A DNA stretch of 53,914 nt from Betaproteobacteria bacterium RIFCSPLOWO2_02_FULL_63_19 (GCA_001770415.1 MEQX01000064.1:1-53914), one strand, 5' to 3'. Counted from the stretch's first letter, positions 36,653-47,160 are shown. Translations and numbers: made by a program. Notes: a model not told the origin generated them from the sequence alone.

Positions 36653-37669
36653 CTACGCGAACTGCCGCAGGAAGCGCAGGTCGCCGTCAAAGAACAAGCG
36701 CAGATCGTTGATCCCGTAGCGCAGCATCGTGAGCCGTTCCAGTCCGGAGCCGAAAGCGAATCCGATATAGCGCTCCGGTTCGAGCCCGAAGTTGCGCACC
36801 ACGGTCGGGTGAACCTGGCCGCTGCCGGAAATCTCCAGCCATTTTCCCTTGTTCGGTCCATCGGCGAACATCATGTCGATCTCGGCGGACGGTTCCGTAA
36901 ACGGAAAGAACGAAGGTCGGAAGCGAACCTGCAAGTCGTCAGTCTCGAAAAACCGTCTCAGGAAGTCCGTGTATACGCCCTTCAAGTCGGCGAAACTGAT
37001 GTGTTCGTCGATCCACAGCCCTTCAACCTGGTGGAACATCGGCGAGTGCGTTGCGTCGCTGTCCACACGGTACGTCCTTCCGGGCGCGATGACCTTCACG
37101 GGCGCGCGGTGCTGGCGCGCGTAGCGCACCTGCATCGGACTCGTATGCGTGCGCAGCAGCAGTTGCAGGCCCGAGGAGTCCTTGTCCTCGATATAAAAAG
37201 TGTCCTGCATCGAGCGCGCGGGATGGTTTTCCGGATTGTTGAGCGCAGTGAAGTTGTACCAGTCGCTTTCGATCTCCGGGCCGTCGGCCACATCGAAACC
37301 GATGGAACGGAAAATCGCTTCGACGCGCTGCCAGGTGCGAATCACCGGATGGATTCCGCCACGGCCGCGACCACGGCCGGGAAGCGTGACGTCCAGAGAT
37401 TCCTCGGCCAGCCGCGCTTCGAGCGCCGCCAGCGCAATCGCCGCGCGCCGAGCGGTAAGCGCCGCCTCGATTCGTTCCTTGGCCGCGTTGATCAGGGCCC
37501 CGGACTCGCGACGGGCTTCCGGCGCGAGCTTACCCAGACCCTTGAGCATTTCGGTAAGGCGGCCTGCTTTGCCGAGGTAGCTCGCCTTGACGCGCTCCAG
37601 CTCGGCAGACTCCCGGGTGGAAGCAAACTGGTCTATTGCTTCGCTGACGATCTTCTCGAGGTCGTTCAT
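36653..37669 (-). CDS. pheS: phenylalanine--tRNA ligase alpha subunit
   Basis: A 338-residue class II synthetase subunit. A coiled coil (residues 1-85) that holds tRNA precedes the catalytic core with motif 2 ([20 protein letters not shown]), the Phe pocket ([13 protein letters not shown]), and motif 3 ([18 protein letters not shown]). It lies behind an intrinsic terminator at 37711-37736, so its expression may depend on readthrough or attenuation. Confidence 0.97.
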   Translation of the reverse strand: MNDLEKIVSEAIDQFASTRESAELERVKASYLGKAGRLTEMLKGLGKLAPEARRESGALINAAKERIEAALTARRAAIALAALEARLAEESLDVTLPGRGRGRGGIHPVIRTWQRVEAIFRSIGFDVADGPEIESDWYNFTALNNPENHPARSMQDTFYIEDKDSSGLQLLLRTHTSPMQVRYARQHRAPVKVIAPGRTYRVDSDATHSPMFHQVEGLWIDEHISFADLKGVYTDFLRRFFETDDLQVRFRPSFFPFTEPSAEIDMMFADGPNKGKWLEISGSGQVHPTVVRNFGLEPERYIGFAFGSGLERLTMLRYGINDLRLFFDGDLRFLRQFA

Positions 37670-37710
37670 GGCGATCCTCCCGCTGCGGCGGGAAGTTTGG
37701 GGAGTCTCAA

Positions 37711-37736
37711 GAAAACGAGGGGACGTACCCCCTCGT
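37711..37736 (-). terminator. intrinsic terminator or attenuator between rplT and pheS
   Basis: On the minus strand ACGAGGGG and CCCCTCGT form a perfect 8-base stem with loop GTACGT, followed at once by TTTTC. It sits 48 bases after rplT and 42 before pheS. In several proteobacteria pheS is controlled by attenuation at this place. A 30-codon frame (37758 to 37666) crosses the hairpin and its TGA overlaps the pheS ATG, but it has a single Phe codon, so a Phe-rich leader peptide is not seen. Confidence 0.75.
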
Positions 37737-37783
37737 GCCGTGCCGATTCAATGGCCATCGCGAAACCGCCGGGATGGCCTCGA

Positions 37784-38143
37784 TCACGCTGCGATGGTCG
37801 CCTTGACCTGGTCGGCGATCTTCGCGAAGGCCGCCTTGTCCGCTACGGCCAGATGCGCAAGCACCTTGCGGTCGATATCGATCGCGGCCTTCTTCAGACC
37901 GGCCATGAAAGCGCTGTACGACAATCCGGCATCGCGCGCCGCCGCGTTGATGCGGATGATCCACAGCGAACGGAACTGGCGTTTCTTCTGACGGCGGTCA
38001 CGGTAGGCATACTGTCCCGCCTTCATCACCGCTTCCTTGGCGACGCGGTATACATTGCCGCGGCGACCACGGAAACCCTTCGCCTGCTTGATGACCTTCC
38101 TGTGACGCGCATGCGCCGTGACGCCACGTTTTACTCTTGGCAT
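37784..38143 (-). CDS. rplT: 50S ribosomal protein L20
   Basis: A 119-residue basic protein with the L20 opening [20 protein letters not shown] and later [20 protein letters not shown]. It binds 23S rRNA early in 50S assembly, and in many bacteria represses its own operon by binding the rpmI leader. It follows rpmI after 86 bases. Confidence 0.98.
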   Translation of the reverse strand: MPRVKRGVTAHARHRKVIKQAKGFRGRRGNVYRVAKEAVMKAGQYAYRDRRQKKRQFRSLWIIRINAAARDAGLSYSAFMAGLKKAAIDIDRKVLAHLAVADKAAFAKIADQVKATIAA

Positions 38144-38229
38144 GATGGTGCTCCTTCGTGTTGCGGCGCGCCTCCGAAAACGGGCGGCGCGCCGTCTGGC
38201 ATTCGGTATTGTGGGTGGCCGCCTGACTG

Positions 38230-38427
38230 TTAAGCGTAAGGCATCATCGACTTCACCGCGGGCACATTGCTCGCGTCAACCTGCGTTGTGCCACGCAGGC
38301 CGCGCTTGCGGCCGGCTGGTTTTTTCGTGAGGATGTGCCGCAGGTACGCCTTGGCGCGTTTGATGCCGCCGCCACCCTGCACACGAAAGCGTTTCTTGGC
38401 GCTGCTCTTGGTCTTCATCTTGGGCAT
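38230..38427 (-). CDS. rpmI: 50S ribosomal protein L35
   Basis: A 65-residue highly basic protein: [20 protein letters not shown] then [20 protein letters not shown], matching L35. ATG 38427 follows GGAGGCTTAT; an in-frame start at 38439 would overlap the ribosome site. It lies between infC and rplT in the standard order. Confidence 0.97.
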   Translation of the reverse strand: MPKMKTKSSAKKRFRVQGGGGIKRAKAYLRHILTKKPAGRKRGLRGTTQVDASNVPAVKSMMPYA

Positions 38428-38548
38428 ATAAGCCTCCAATCTAATGCCGACACCGGGTGGCTCCGGACGGAACGCTTCATAACCACGGCACGACTTGTTT
38501 TAACAACACCTCCGGAAGACCGGACGGTTCACTGCTACCTACGTTCGC

Positions 38549-38571
38549 CGGCGGCACCTGAACCGCCGCCG
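38549..38571 (-). other. GC-rich hairpin in the infC-rpmI intergenic region
   Basis: The arms CGGCGGC and GCCGCCG form a 7-base stem with a 9-base loop. There is no following T-run, so it is not a simple terminator. It may be part of the L20-binding leader, an mRNA-stabilising end for infC, or without function. Confidence 0.4.
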
Positions 38572-38632
38572 ATTCTACCCGATCACTGTTGGACGATCTC
38601 GTCCCCAATCAAACTACGACCGTCTCGGGTCG

Positions 38633-39286
38633 TCATGATGCCATCGGATCCGAAGTTTCCTTTGGCGCTTCCGCCGTCTTCAGCGCCGCCGTCGCTTCCT
38701 TGCGCCCGCCGGTCGCCTTTGCCGCCCCCGCCTTGGCGGACTTGGGTGCCGACTTGCCCCCCTGCACCACAGCTTTCTTCGGCGCCAGCACCATGATCAG
38801 TTGGCGCCCTTCCATTTTCGGCCACTGTTCAACAACGGCAATGGCCTCCAAATCACTCTTCACCCGCTGAATCAGCCGCACGCCGAATTCCTGATGCGCC
38901 ATTTCGCGGCCACGGTAGCGCAATGTCACTTTGGCCTTGTCGCCTTCTTCCAGAAACTTGGTCAAGTTGCGCAGCTTGATCTTGTAGTCGCCCTCATCCG
39001 TGCCGGGCCTGAACTTCACTTCCTTGACCTGAATCTGCTTTTGCTTGAGCTTGGTTTCGTGCAGCTTCTTGGCTTCGCGATACTTGAACTTTCCGAAGTC
39101 CATGAGCTTGCACACCGGAGGTTTGGCAAGTGGTGCAATTTCCACCAGGTCCACCTCGGCTTCCTCGGCCATCCTCTGTGCCTCACGCACGGGAACGATG
39201 CCGATCTGCTCGCCTTCTTGACCGATCAGCCGCACTTCTGGTGCGTTGATCTCCGTGTTGATGCGTTGCTGTCTTTCCGTGGCGAT
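38633..39286 (-). CDS. infC: translation initiation factor IF-3, with ATC start
   Basis: About 217 residues. The N-domain shows [20 protein letters not shown] and [20 protein letters not shown], and the C-domain [20 protein letters not shown] with [17 protein letters not shown]. An extra Ala/Lys-rich tail of about 40 residues follows, common in betaproteobacteria. The frame has no ATG before the domain. ATC 39286 has GAGGA 8 bases upstream and gives the usual beginning; TTG 39310 lacks a site. Rare AUU or AUC starts are known for infC and let IF-3 limit its own synthesis. Confidence 0.93.
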   Translation of the reverse strand: MATERQQRINTEINAPEVRLIGQEGEQIGIVPVREAQRMAEEAEVDLVEIAPLAKPPVCKLMDFGKFKYREAKKLHETKLKQKQIQVKEVKFRPGTDEGDYKIKLRNLTKFLEEGDKAKVTLRYRGREMAHQEFGVRLIQRVKSDLEAIAVVEQWPKMEGRQLIMVLAPKKAVVQGGKSAPKSAKAGAAKATGGRKEATAALKTAEAPKETSDPMAS

Positions 39287-39313
39287 GTTGAATGTCCTCG
39301 CAAAAGTCAATAA

Positions 39314-41233
39314 TCAGGCCGCCGCGCCTTCCCGCGCGCGTGTCTCGGATTGGAGACGCGCGATGAATTCCGCGACGGACATTTGTCCCAAGTCCGCGCC
39401 ACCGCGCGCGCGTACGGCCACCTTCTCAGCCGCCCTTTCCCTTTCGCCCACAACCAGCTGATAAGGCAGTTTATGCATGCTATGTTCGCGAATTTTATAG
39501 GTTATTTTCTCATTCCTCAAGTCGGATTCGGCGCGAATTCCGGCTTGACGCAGTATTTGGGTGACATGCGTCGAATACTCGGCCTGACCTTCGGAGATAT
39601 TGAGTACCACCGCCTGGACCGGCGCCAGCCACGCTGGCATCGCGCCCGAGTAATGCTCGACCAGGATGCCGATAAAGCGCTCCATTGAGCCCAGGATGGC
39701 CCGGTGCAACATCACCGGCACCCTGCGCGCATTGTCTTCGGCGACGTATTCCGCGCCCAGGCGCCCCGGCATCGAGAAATCGACCTGGATGGTTCCGCAC
39801 TGCCAGACGCGTCCTATCGAATCCTTCAGCGAAAATTCGACCTTGGGTCCGTAAAATGCGCCCTCGCCCTTCAATTCCTCCCAGGGCAGATCCTTGCCGG
39901 TCAGCGCATCGGCGAGCGCCTTTTCGGCGACCTCCCAGGTTTGATCGGATCCGACCCGCTTGGGCGGGCGCGTTGAAAGCTTGTAGATGATGTCGCTGAA
40001 CCCGAAATCGCGATAGACCCGCTGCAACAGGTCGATGAAATCGGCAACTTCCGGCTGGATCTGAGCCTCGGTGCAGAAAATGTGGCCGTCATCCTGCGTA
40101 AAACTCCGGATGCGCATGATGCCGTGCAAGGCGCCCGAGGGTTCGTTCCGGTGGCACGAGCCGAACTCTCCCAGGCGCAGCGGCAGATCTCGATAGCTGC
40201 GCAGCCCCTTGTTGAATATCTGCACGTGCCCCGGGCAATTCATCGGCTTGATCGCGTAGTCGCGGTTCTCCGAGGACGTGGTGAACATGTTCTCCTTGTA
40301 GTTGTCCCAGTGGCCGGATTTCTCCCACAGGCTGCGATCGAGAATCTGCGGACAGCGCACCTCCTGGTAGCCGTGGTCGCGGTACACCCTGCGCATATAC
40401 TGCTCTATGCACTGCCACAGGGTCCAGCCTTTCGGGTGCCAGAACACCATACCCGGGGCCTCCTCCTGCACGTGGAAAAGGTCCAGCTGCGTTCCCAAAC
40501 GGCGGTGATCGCGCTTTTCGGCCTCGTCGAGCATGCGCAGGTATGCCTCCTGCTCCTCCTTCTTCGCCCACGCGGTGCCGTAAATCCGCTGCAGCATTTC
40601 GTTCTTCGAATCACCGCGCCAATACGCGCCCGCGACGCGCATCAGCTTGAAGACTTTCAGCCGGCCTGTGGAGGGCACGTGGGGACCGCGGCACAGGTCC
40701 GTGAAATCGCCCTGCGAGTACAGCGATACCTCCTCACCCGGAGGGATGCCCGCGATGATTTCGGCCTTGTAGTGTTCGCCTATGCCCTTGAAAAAGGCCA
40801 CCGCCTCGTCTCGCGGCATCACCTTGCGCTCGACCCGATGATCACGTTTGGCGATCTCCTGCATGCGCTTTTCGATCGCAGCGAGGTCCTCTGGCGTGAA
40901 TGGCCGCTTGAAGGCGAAGTCATAGTAGAAGCCGTTCTCGATGACAGGACCGATGGTCACCTGCGCCTCAGGGAACAGTTCTTTGACCGCATGGGCGAGC
41001 AGGTGCGCCGTCGAATGGCGCAGGATGTCGATGCCTTCAGGGTCGCGCTCGGTGATTACCGCCAGACTGGCGTCGCCCTCGATCGGGCAGGCGATATCGA
41101 CCAGCTTGCCATCGACCTTGCCCGCAAGCGCCGCGCGCCCCAGTCCCGCCCCGATGGACGCGGCCACCTCGGCAACGGTCACAGGCGCGTCGAAGGTCTT
41201 TTCAGAGCCGTCAGGTAATCGAATTACGGGCAT
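39314..41233 (-). CDS. thrS: threonine--tRNA ligase
   Basis: A 639-residue class II synthetase of standard length. It has the N-terminal TGS domain ([20 protein letters not shown]), the editing domain with [13 protein letters not shown] and its HxxxH zinc-like site, class II motif 2 ([20 protein letters not shown]), motif 3 ([19 protein letters not shown]), and a C-terminal anticodon domain. There is no ribosome-binding site: nine Ts of a terminator end 6 bases before the ATG. tRNA-Val(GAC) lies just upstream on the same strand. Confidence 0.97.
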   Translation of the reverse strand: MPVIRLPDGSEKTFDAPVTVAEVAASIGAGLGRAALAGKVDGKLVDIACPIEGDASLAVITERDPEGIDILRHSTAHLLAHAVKELFPEAQVTIGPVIENGFYYDFAFKRPFTPEDLAAIEKRMQEIAKRDHRVERKVMPRDEAVAFFKGIGEHYKAEIIAGIPPGEEVSLYSQGDFTDLCRGPHVPSTGRLKVFKLMRVAGAYWRGDSKNEMLQRIYGTAWAKKEEQEAYLRMLDEAEKRDHRRLGTQLDLFHVQEEAPGMVFWHPKGWTLWQCIEQYMRRVYRDHGYQEVRCPQILDRSLWEKSGHWDNYKENMFTTSSENRDYAIKPMNCPGHVQIFNKGLRSYRDLPLRLGEFGSCHRNEPSGALHGIMRIRSFTQDDGHIFCTEAQIQPEVADFIDLLQRVYRDFGFSDIIYKLSTRPPKRVGSDQTWEVAEKALADALTGKDLPWEELKGEGAFYGPKVEFSLKDSIGRVWQCGTIQVDFSMPGRLGAEYVAEDNARRVPVMLHRAILGSMERFIGILVEHYSGAMPAWLAPVQAVVLNISEGQAEYSTHVTQILRQAGIRAESDLRNEKITYKIREHSMHKLPYQLVVGERERAAEKVAVRARGGADLGQMSVAEFIARLQSETRAREGAAA

Positions 41234-41239
41234 GAGTCG

Positions 41240-41287
41240 AAAAAAAAAGCCAGTGAACCCAGGGAACGGCGTCCCTTGTCCGCTGGC
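41240..41287 (-). terminator. intrinsic terminator after tRNA-Val, abutting thrS
   Basis: Read on the minus strand, GCCAG and CTGGC close a hairpin whose inner part pairs AGGGA with TCCCT, and nine Ts follow directly (41240-41248). It lies 14 bases past the tRNA-Val 3' end. The T-run ends only 6 bases before the thrS ATG, so a transcript ending here stops at the start codon. Confidence 0.8.
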
Positions 41288-41301
41288 CTCGGGGCCTAAT
41301 C

Positions 41302-41378
41302 TGGTAGGCGCGATTGGACTCGAACCAACGACCCCCACCATGTCAAGGTGATGCTCTAACCAGCTGAGCTACGCGCCT
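41302..41378 (-). tRNA. tRNA-Val(GAC)
   Basis: A 77-base cloverleaf on the minus strand with CCA encoded. The acceptor arm pairs AGGCGCG with CGCGCCT; D-arm GCTCAGCTGGTTAGAGC; anticodon loop TTGACAT with anticodon GAC; T-loop GGTTCGAGTCC. It reads valine codons GUC and GUU. Confidence 0.95.
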
Positions 41379-41475
41379 GTAAGGCGGCCGATTCTACCGC
41401 AACCGTCCGCGCGGCACAAATTCGGACCCCACGTTCGCTCGGCTCGATAAAATGGCCACCGCGGTCGTCGCTCGC

Positions 41476-41847
41476 CTAGCCGCTCCACGCTTTGGTGCGC
41501 GAATCGTACCGGTAGGGATTGAGCTTGAAGATCACCTTGTCGCAACCGAGCGTGAATTCGGCCCCGCTGCGCGCGTACGAAAACGGCTCGCCCGCCGGAC
41601 ACGTGGGCAAGGCGGGGATAAACTTCGGCGCCAGCTTGGTCATCGAATCGGGGTACGCGTTGGACGCCAGTTTGTGTTTTGTCAGGCCCTGGATTATCTG
41701 CAGGCCGCGTGCCTCGGTCATGGTCATATACTTCTCGCCCTCACCGTAGAAGTCGAGCGCCACGTACCCGGCCGCGAGCAGGACGGCAACGACTATCAGT
41801 CCTATCAGTTGCGCATCACCCGCCTGCCTTCTTCTTATAGCGCGCAT
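41476..41847 (-). CDS. small membrane-anchored protein, pseudopilin-like
   Basis: A 123-residue protein with one N-terminal helix (AQLIGLIVVAVLLAAGYVAL) after RRRQAGD. The basic residues and Gly before the helix recall a prepilin start, but the usual Glu at mature position 5 is replaced by Gly and one residue is inserted, so processing by prepilin peptidase is doubtful. The rest (NAYPDSMTKLAPKFIPALPT, CPAGEPFSY, FTLGCDKV) looks like the C-terminal globular part of type II pseudopilins with two Cys that could form a disulfide. It lies 50 bases behind recN. Function unknown. Confidence 0.6.
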   Translation of the reverse strand: MRAIRRRQAGDAQLIGLIVVAVLLAAGYVALDFYGEGEKYMTMTEARGLQIIQGLTKHKLASNAYPDSMTKLAPKFIPALPTCPAGEPFSYARSGAEFTLGCDKVIFKLNPYRYDSRTKAWSG

Positions 41848-41897
41848 TGACGTCCCCCGTAAGTATCAAAAATACCACTTTACCAAAAATCAGGGCG

Positions 41898-43556
41898 TTA
41901 GCCTGCCCCGAGCATTTCCGCCGCATGCTTGCGAGTCGTCGCGGTCACTTCGACCCCGCCCAGCATACGCGCGATCTCCTCGATGCGCGCGCCCGGGTCG
42001 AGTAACCGCACGCGACATTTCGCACCTTGGCCGTCGAGCGCCTTTTCGACCGACCACTGCTGCACCGCCTGGGCCGCCACCTGCGGCAGGTGCGTTACGC
42101 ACAGGACCTGCCGTGCTGCCCCGAGCGCGCGCAGCTTCTTTCCCACCACTTCGGCGACGGCCCCGCCGATTCCGGCATCGACCTCATCGAAAATGAGCGT
42201 GGGCACGGCGGCCGCGCGGCTGGTGATGACCTGAATGGCAAGACTGATGCGCGAGAGCTCGCCACCGGAGGCCACCTTCGCCAACGGCCTGGGTTCGGCA
42301 CCCGCATTGGCGGCGACCAAGAACTCGACCTCTTCGCCGCCCGACGCGCCGCCTTCACGCAATTCGCGCAACGCGACCTGGAAGCGTCCGCCCGTCATCG
42401 CGAGTTCTCTCATGGCCGCGGTAACCTCCCTGGACAGCTTCGCGGCAGCTTTCTTCCGCCCCACGCTCAGCATGCCGGCACATTCACGGTAGCGCGCCGA
42501 GGCCGCCTGCTCCATCTCGCTCAGCGCTTCAATATCCGATGCGATCTCGAGTTGCTGCAAGCGTGCGCGCAGATCATCGAGCAGGTCGGGCAAGCCTTCG
42601 GGTTTGACGCGGTACTTGCGCGCGATAGCGTGAATGCCTTCCAGCCGCTGCTCGATCCCGCGCAGGCGCTGGGGATCGAGTTCGATGCGCCCGGAATAGT
42701 GACGAAGCGCATACACGGCTTCCCGCGCCTGCGCCTGCGAAGACTCGAGCAGTGCGAGCGCCTCTGCCAATGACTCGTCATAGGCGACCAGCGGCCTCAG
42801 CCGCGCCAGCACCCCGGACAGGCTGCCCAGCATCGCGGAATCGGACTCGGACAACGCATCGAGCGCGGCCTGCACGCCCTCGATCAAGCTCGCAGCGTGC
42901 GCCAGCCGGCTTTGCTCGACCTGGACGCTTTCCCACTCACCCGGAAGCAGCGCCAGCTTGGACAACTCGTCCACCTGCCAGGAGAGCTGCTCGCGTTCGC
43001 GGTCGCGAACAGCCGCGTGGGACTGGTGCTCCTGACGCGACTTCGCAAGCTGCTGCCACTTGCGGTAACCCTCGGACACCTCGCGCGCCAATTCCGAAAG
43101 CCCGGCGTGTGCATCGAGCACCTGGCGCTGCATCGTCTGACGCAGCAGCGACTGGTGTGCGTGCTGGCCGTGGATGTCAACCAGTTGGTCGCCGATTTCG
43201 CGCAGCTGGGCGAGCGTCGCGGGATGCCCGTTGATGAATGCGCGTGAGCGGCCATTGCGCTCGACCACGCGACGCAGAAGCAAAATCCCGGGGTCGCCTT
43301 CGAGCGCCTGGTCGCTGATCCAGCGCTGTACGTCCGCCAGGGCATCGATCGCGAACTCGGCGGTGACATCGGCCCGGTCGCACCCCTGGCGAATCTGATC
43401 TGCGTCCGCGCGCTCGCCGAGCGCGAGCGCCAGCGCATCGATCAGGATCGACTTGCCGGCCCCGGTCTCGCCGGTGAGCACCGTGAAACCCGGACCGTGT
43501 GCGAGCTCCAGCGTATCGACAATTGCAAAGTCGCGAACCGAAAGGTGAACGAGCAT
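41898..43556 (-). CDS. recN: DNA repair protein RecN
   Basis: A 552-residue SMC-like ATPase. Walker A is GETGAGKSILIDALALALGE near residue 30, long coiled coils fill the middle (about 150-380), and the C-terminal half has the signature SGGELSRISLA and Walker B LIFDEVDAGIGG. RecN acts early in double-strand break repair and is induced by DNA damage. It begins 146 bases after nadK on the same strand, a usual pairing. Confidence 0.96.
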   Translation of the reverse strand: MLVHLSVRDFAIVDTLELAHGPGFTVLTGETGAGKSILIDALALALGERADADQIRQGCDRADVTAEFAIDALADVQRWISDQALEGDPGILLLRRVVERNGRSRAFINGHPATLAQLREIGDQLVDIHGQHAHQSLLRQTMQRQVLDAHAGLSELAREVSEGYRKWQQLAKSRQEHQSHAAVRDREREQLSWQVDELSKLALLPGEWESVQVEQSRLAHAASLIEGVQAALDALSESDSAMLGSLSGVLARLRPLVAYDESLAEALALLESSQAQAREAVYALRHYSGRIELDPQRLRGIEQRLEGIHAIARKYRVKPEGLPDLLDDLRARLQQLEIASDIEALSEMEQAASARYRECAGMLSVGRKKAAAKLSREVTAAMRELAMTGGRFQVALRELREGGASGGEEVEFLVAANAGAEPRPLAKVASGGELSRISLAIQVITSRAAAVPTLIFDEVDAGIGGAVAEVVGKKLRALGAARQVLCVTHLPQVAAQAVQQWSVEKALDGQGAKCRVRLLDPGARIEEIARMLGGVEVTATTRKHAAEMLGAG

Positions 43557-43702
43557 GATGCCTTGCGCGCCGGGTCAATCCGGCATTTGCGGAAGCGAGT
43601 GCTTCATCTCGAGTCGCCGCCCATCACGTCACCTTCGGCCGCAGTTTCGATGCTGCCACCATCCGAGAACGTGCAACCCTAGCGATCCCGAGCCATGGGC
43701 GA

Positions 43703-44626
43703 TTAATGCATCTCGCTCCAATGCAGCTTCTCGCGCAGCATTGCGTAGTAGCTGTAACCCGGTGGATGCACGAACGTGATGGCGTGCTCGGCGCGCCGTA
43801 TCGTGACGCGGTCGCCTTCCTGCAGATCGCATTCAGGCCTGCCGTCGAAATGCAATCGCGCGTCCACGGCCCGCTTGAGCGTGATCTCGATGCGCGATTT
43901 GTCGCTCACGGTGATCGGTCGGTTCGACAGCGTATGCGGGCAGATCGGCACCAGCGCGAAGCCCGGCACATTGGGTTGCAGGATGGGACCGTTCGATGAC
44001 AGCGAATAGGCTGTGGAGCCAGTTGGTGTGGCGACGATCAATCCGTCCGAGCGCAGGTCGTAGACGAACTCACCGTCGATGTGGACGAGAAATTCGATCA
44101 GCCGCCCGATCGCTCCCTTGTTCACGACCACATCGTTGAGTCCGCATGTGGACACCAGGTGCTCGCCGGCACGCGTGACTTCGGCCTCCAGCATGGTCCG
44201 GTCTTCAAGCGAAAACCGGCCCGCGAGCAACTGACCCATGGTTTCGATCATGTTGCCGATCGCGATGTCCGTCATAAAACCAAGTCGACCCTGGTTTATC
44301 CCGACCAGCGGCACGCGGTGCGCAACCAGGCGGCGCGCCGCCGAGAGCATACTGCCATCGCCACCCAGCACAACCGCCAGGTCCGCCTTCGCGCCTATCT
44401 GCTCGTAATCGGCAACCGGAAACGGGGTCAGCCCGCAATTGGCGGCGGTTGCGGTCTCGATCATCAACGCACACCCCTGCCTGATCAGAAACTCCCCGAG
44501 TCGCGCCAGTGTCCTCGCGCTCTGGTCTGCGTTGTAGAGTCCGATCAGGGCGACCGACCTGAAGGCGGGAGCGACGTTTGCCGGGGGTGCCGGCTTTACC
44601 GATGAACCGGAGTTTTGTTCAGACAT
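43703..44626 (-). CDS. nadK: NAD kinase
   Basis: A 307-residue enzyme that makes NADP from NAD and ATP. It shows VVLGGDGSMLSAAR, the family GGDG loop, GINQGRLGFMTD, the LNDVVVNKG block, and VATPTGSTAYSLSSNGP. An unconserved leader of about 25 residues precedes the first strand (VALIGLYNAD). ATG 44626 is used here; ATG 44635 is equally possible because neither has a ribosome site. It diverges from hrcA. Confidence 0.95.
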   Translation of the reverse strand: MSEQNSGSSVKPAPPANVAPAFRSVALIGLYNADQSARTLARLGEFLIRQGCALMIETATAANCGLTPFPVADYEQIGAKADLAVVLGGDGSMLSAARRLVAHRVPLVGINQGRLGFMTDIAIGNMIETMGQLLAGRFSLEDRTMLEAEVTRAGEHLVSTCGLNDVVVNKGAIGRLIEFLVHIDGEFVYDLRSDGLIVATPTGSTAYSLSSNGPILQPNVPGFALVPICPHTLSNRPITVSDKSRIEITLKRAVDARLHFDGRPECDLQEGDRVTIRRAEHAITFVHPPGYSYYAMLREKLHWSEMH

Positions 44627-44789
44627 AGGTGCCATTAGATCAGAAAGGTGCTGAACTGACAAAAAGGCCACGCATTCCGCTTGCGCACCGACGCACGACA
44701 GGGTTCCCCGGGCCTCACCCGATACCTGTACTATTTCGCACTGGCGCCGGTATTTATTATCCGTGAGCGCCAATTCGGTAGAATGCACG

Positions 44790-45806
44790 ATGCTCGACCG
44801 CCGTTCCCAGATTCTTCTCAAGACGCTCGTGGAGCGCTACGTTACCGAAGGCGAACCTGTGGGCTCGCGGGCCCTGTCGCGCTATTCCGGGCTCGATCTT
44901 TCGCCGGCCACGGTTCGCAACATCATGGCGGACCTCGAAGAACTCGGCTTTATCGCCAGCCCCCACACCTCGGCCGGTCGCGTACCGACGCCGCGCGGCT
45001 ATCGCTTTTTCGTCGATACGCTGCTCAAGATCAAACCGCTGGGTCGCGTCGAAATCAGCCAGCTCGAGGGCAACCTGCATCCGGAGCATCCGCAAACGCT
45101 GACCAGTTCGGCCTCACAGCTGCTTTCGGAGCTGACGCATTTCGCCGGCGTGGTGGTCGCGCAGCGCCAGAGCGTCACGTTCCGGCACATCGAGTTCCTT
45201 GCCTTGTCGGAAAAGCGTGTCCTGCTCATCCTGGTGACCCCGCAGGGCGACGTTCAGAACCGCATCCTTTTTACGGAAAATTCCTTTACCCCGTCGGACC
45301 TGAGCACGGCCGCCAATTTCCTCAACAAGAACTACGCGGGCGTCGCGTTCGACGATATCCGCCGGCGGGTCCGGGACGAACTGAAACAGCTGCGCTCAGA
45401 CATGATGGGGCTGATGACCGCGGCGCTGGACGCCAGCGACAAAGCGCTGTCGGAAAGCGCCGAGAGCTACGTCATCAGCGGTGAAAGAAATCTGCTGGAC
45501 TCCGAGGATCTCTCCTCCAACATGTCCAAACTGCGCAATCTATTCGACCTGTTCGAGAAGAAGGCAGTGCTGATGCAGATTCTGGAACTGAGCACGCGCG
45601 CCCATGGCGTGCAGATCTTCATAGGTGGGGAATCGGGAATCCTGCAGCTTGACGAATGCAGCGTCGTTACGGCGCCCTACGAGGTCGACGGCCAGATCGT
45701 GGGCACAGTGGGCGTGATTGGCCCCACGCGTATGGCCTACGAACGCGTTATCCCGATCGTCGACATTACCGCGAAGCTCCTGTCCAGCGCGCTTTCGCAG
45801 CATTAG
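44790..45806 (+). CDS. hrcA: heat-inducible transcription repressor HrcA
   Basis: A 338-residue repressor with an N-terminal winged helix ([20 protein letters not shown], then [18 protein letters not shown]) and a GAF-like ligand region ([26 protein letters not shown]). HrcA represses chaperone genes through CIRCE elements and needs GroEL to fold. No CIRCE dyad (TTAGCACTC-N9-GAGTGCTAA) is visible in this window, so its targets, probably groESL, lie elsewhere. ATG 44790 gives the normal N-terminus [17 protein letters not shown]. Confidence 0.96.
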   Translation: MLDRRSQILLKTLVERYVTEGEPVGSRALSRYSGLDLSPATVRNIMADLEELGFIASPHTSAGRVPTPRGYRFFVDTLLKIKPLGRVEISQLEGNLHPEHPQTLTSSASQLLSELTHFAGVVVAQRQSVTFRHIEFLALSEKRVLLILVTPQGDVQNRILFTENSFTPSDLSTAANFLNKNYAGVAFDDIRRRVRDELKQLRSDMMGLMTAALDASDKALSESAESYVISGERNLLDSEDLSSNMSKLRNLFDLFEKKAVLMQILELSTRAHGVQIFIGGESGILQLDECSVVTAPYEVDGQIVGTVGVIGPTRMAYERVIPIVDITAKLLSSALSQH

Positions 45807-45819
45807 GCGCCTCGGCACC

Positions 45820-46926
45820 ATGCCCAAGTTCGCGCCGGAGCCCCGGTTCAACCACGGTTCGCCGGTTCATACCGCAGTGCTTTTGGTCAACCTGGGTACG
45901 CCGGAGGCCCCGACCACCCCGGCTGTGCGTCGGTACCTGAAGCAATTTCTCAGCGACCCGCGTGTCGTCGAAATTCCCCGTATTGCATGGCTGCCGATCC
46001 TGCACGGCATCATTTTGAATACGAGGCCGGGACGCTCGGCACAGAAGTACGCGCGCATCTGGACCGAACAGGGCTCGCCGCTGATGCTGCACACGGTGCG
46101 CCAGGCACGCCTGCTCGCCGGCTTTCTCGGCGAGCGCGTTCGCTCGCCGCTGGTGGTCGAGTTTGCGATGCGCTACGGTGAGCCGTCGATCGGCGACTCG
46201 CTTGGACGGCTCAAGGCTGCAGGTTGCGACCGGATCCTGATTCTTCCGCTGTATCCGCAATACGCGGCAACCACCACGGCCACCGCGTTCGACGAGGTGG
46301 CGAAATTTATCCATCGCGTCCGAAACGTACCTGAGATCCGTATGGTGCGGCATTTCCACGATCATCCGGCCTACATCGCCGCGCTGGCCGCCCAAGTGCG
46401 CGAACATTGGGCCGCAAACGGGCGACCGGACAAGCTGCTGCTTAGTTTTCACGGGTTGCCGCAATTCTCACTGACACGCGGCGATCCCTATCATTGCGAA
46501 TGCCAAAAGACTGCCCGGCTTCTCGCCGAAGCCCTGCAACTGCCCGAGAACCACTGGCGGCTCAGCTTCCAATCCCGCTTCGGGCGCGCTGAATGGCTCA
46601 AGCCCTACACACTCCCGACGCTGCGCGAGTACGCTCGCGCGGGCGTGCACCGCGTGGATGTCCTGTGCCCCGGATTCGTCGCCGATTGCCTTGAGACGCT
46701 TGAGGAAATCGGTGTCGAATGCAAGCAGGCGTTCCTGGCGTCGGGAGGCAAGGAATTCCATTTGATCCCGTGCCTTAACGAGCGCGACGACTGGATCCAT
46801 GCGCTTGCCGACATTGCGCTTGAACACCTCGCCGGCTGGGTAAGCGCAAGCTGGGATGCTGCGAAGGCGAAGGTCGATCGCGAACTCAGCCGCCTGCGCG
46901 CCCGCGCGATGGGCGCACCCTCCTGA
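45820..46926 (+). CDS. hemH: ferrochelatase
   Basis: A 368-residue enzyme that inserts Fe(II) into protoporphyrin IX, the last step of haem synthesis. Motifs include [54 protein letters not shown] with the metal-binding His, and [16 protein letters not shown]. It starts 13 bases after hrcA, so both are probably one transcript; haem supply and heat shock are often adjacent in this group. Confidence 0.96.
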   Translation: MPKFAPEPRFNHGSPVHTAVLLVNLGTPEAPTTPAVRRYLKQFLSDPRVVEIPRIAWLPILHGIILNTRPGRSAQKYARIWTEQGSPLMLHTVRQARLLAGFLGERVRSPLVVEFAMRYGEPSIGDSLGRLKAAGCDRILILPLYPQYAATTTATAFDEVAKFIHRVRNVPEIRMVRHFHDHPAYIAALAAQVREHWAANGRPDKLLLSFHGLPQFSLTRGDPYHCECQKTARLLAEALQLPENHWRLSFQSRFGRAEWLKPYTLPTLREYARAGVHRVDVLCPGFVADCLETLEEIGVECKQAFLASGGKEFHLIPCLNERDDWIHALADIALEHLAGWVSASWDAAKAKVDRELSRLRARAMGAPS

Positions 46927-47160
46927 CCGCGGGTCCGGAGACAATTCGCTCGCGCGTGGCCTGGCACGCCCCCGGGCGGAGATTGCGCGCCTAAGACACT
47001 GATTGTTACAATAAATTTGCCACCCGGGTCGGCAGACTCCGGATCGTGAGACCGTTGCGGCCTTCCCAAATAGGCAAGCACGCCCGCGCCAATGCAGCGG
47101 AGCCGCGTAGAGGCCCGCCCCGGGACGGACACGAAAATAGGCCCGGACCGTTGATTTCGG

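Noticed and set aside
34947..36719. A 590-codon plus-strand frame antisense to pheT
   Set aside because: Shadow of a conserved gene; no ribosome site and no family motif.
37666..37758. Phe-rich leader peptide for pheS attenuation
   Set aside because: The only suitable short frame has one Phe codon and crosses the hairpin, so it does not fit the classical model.
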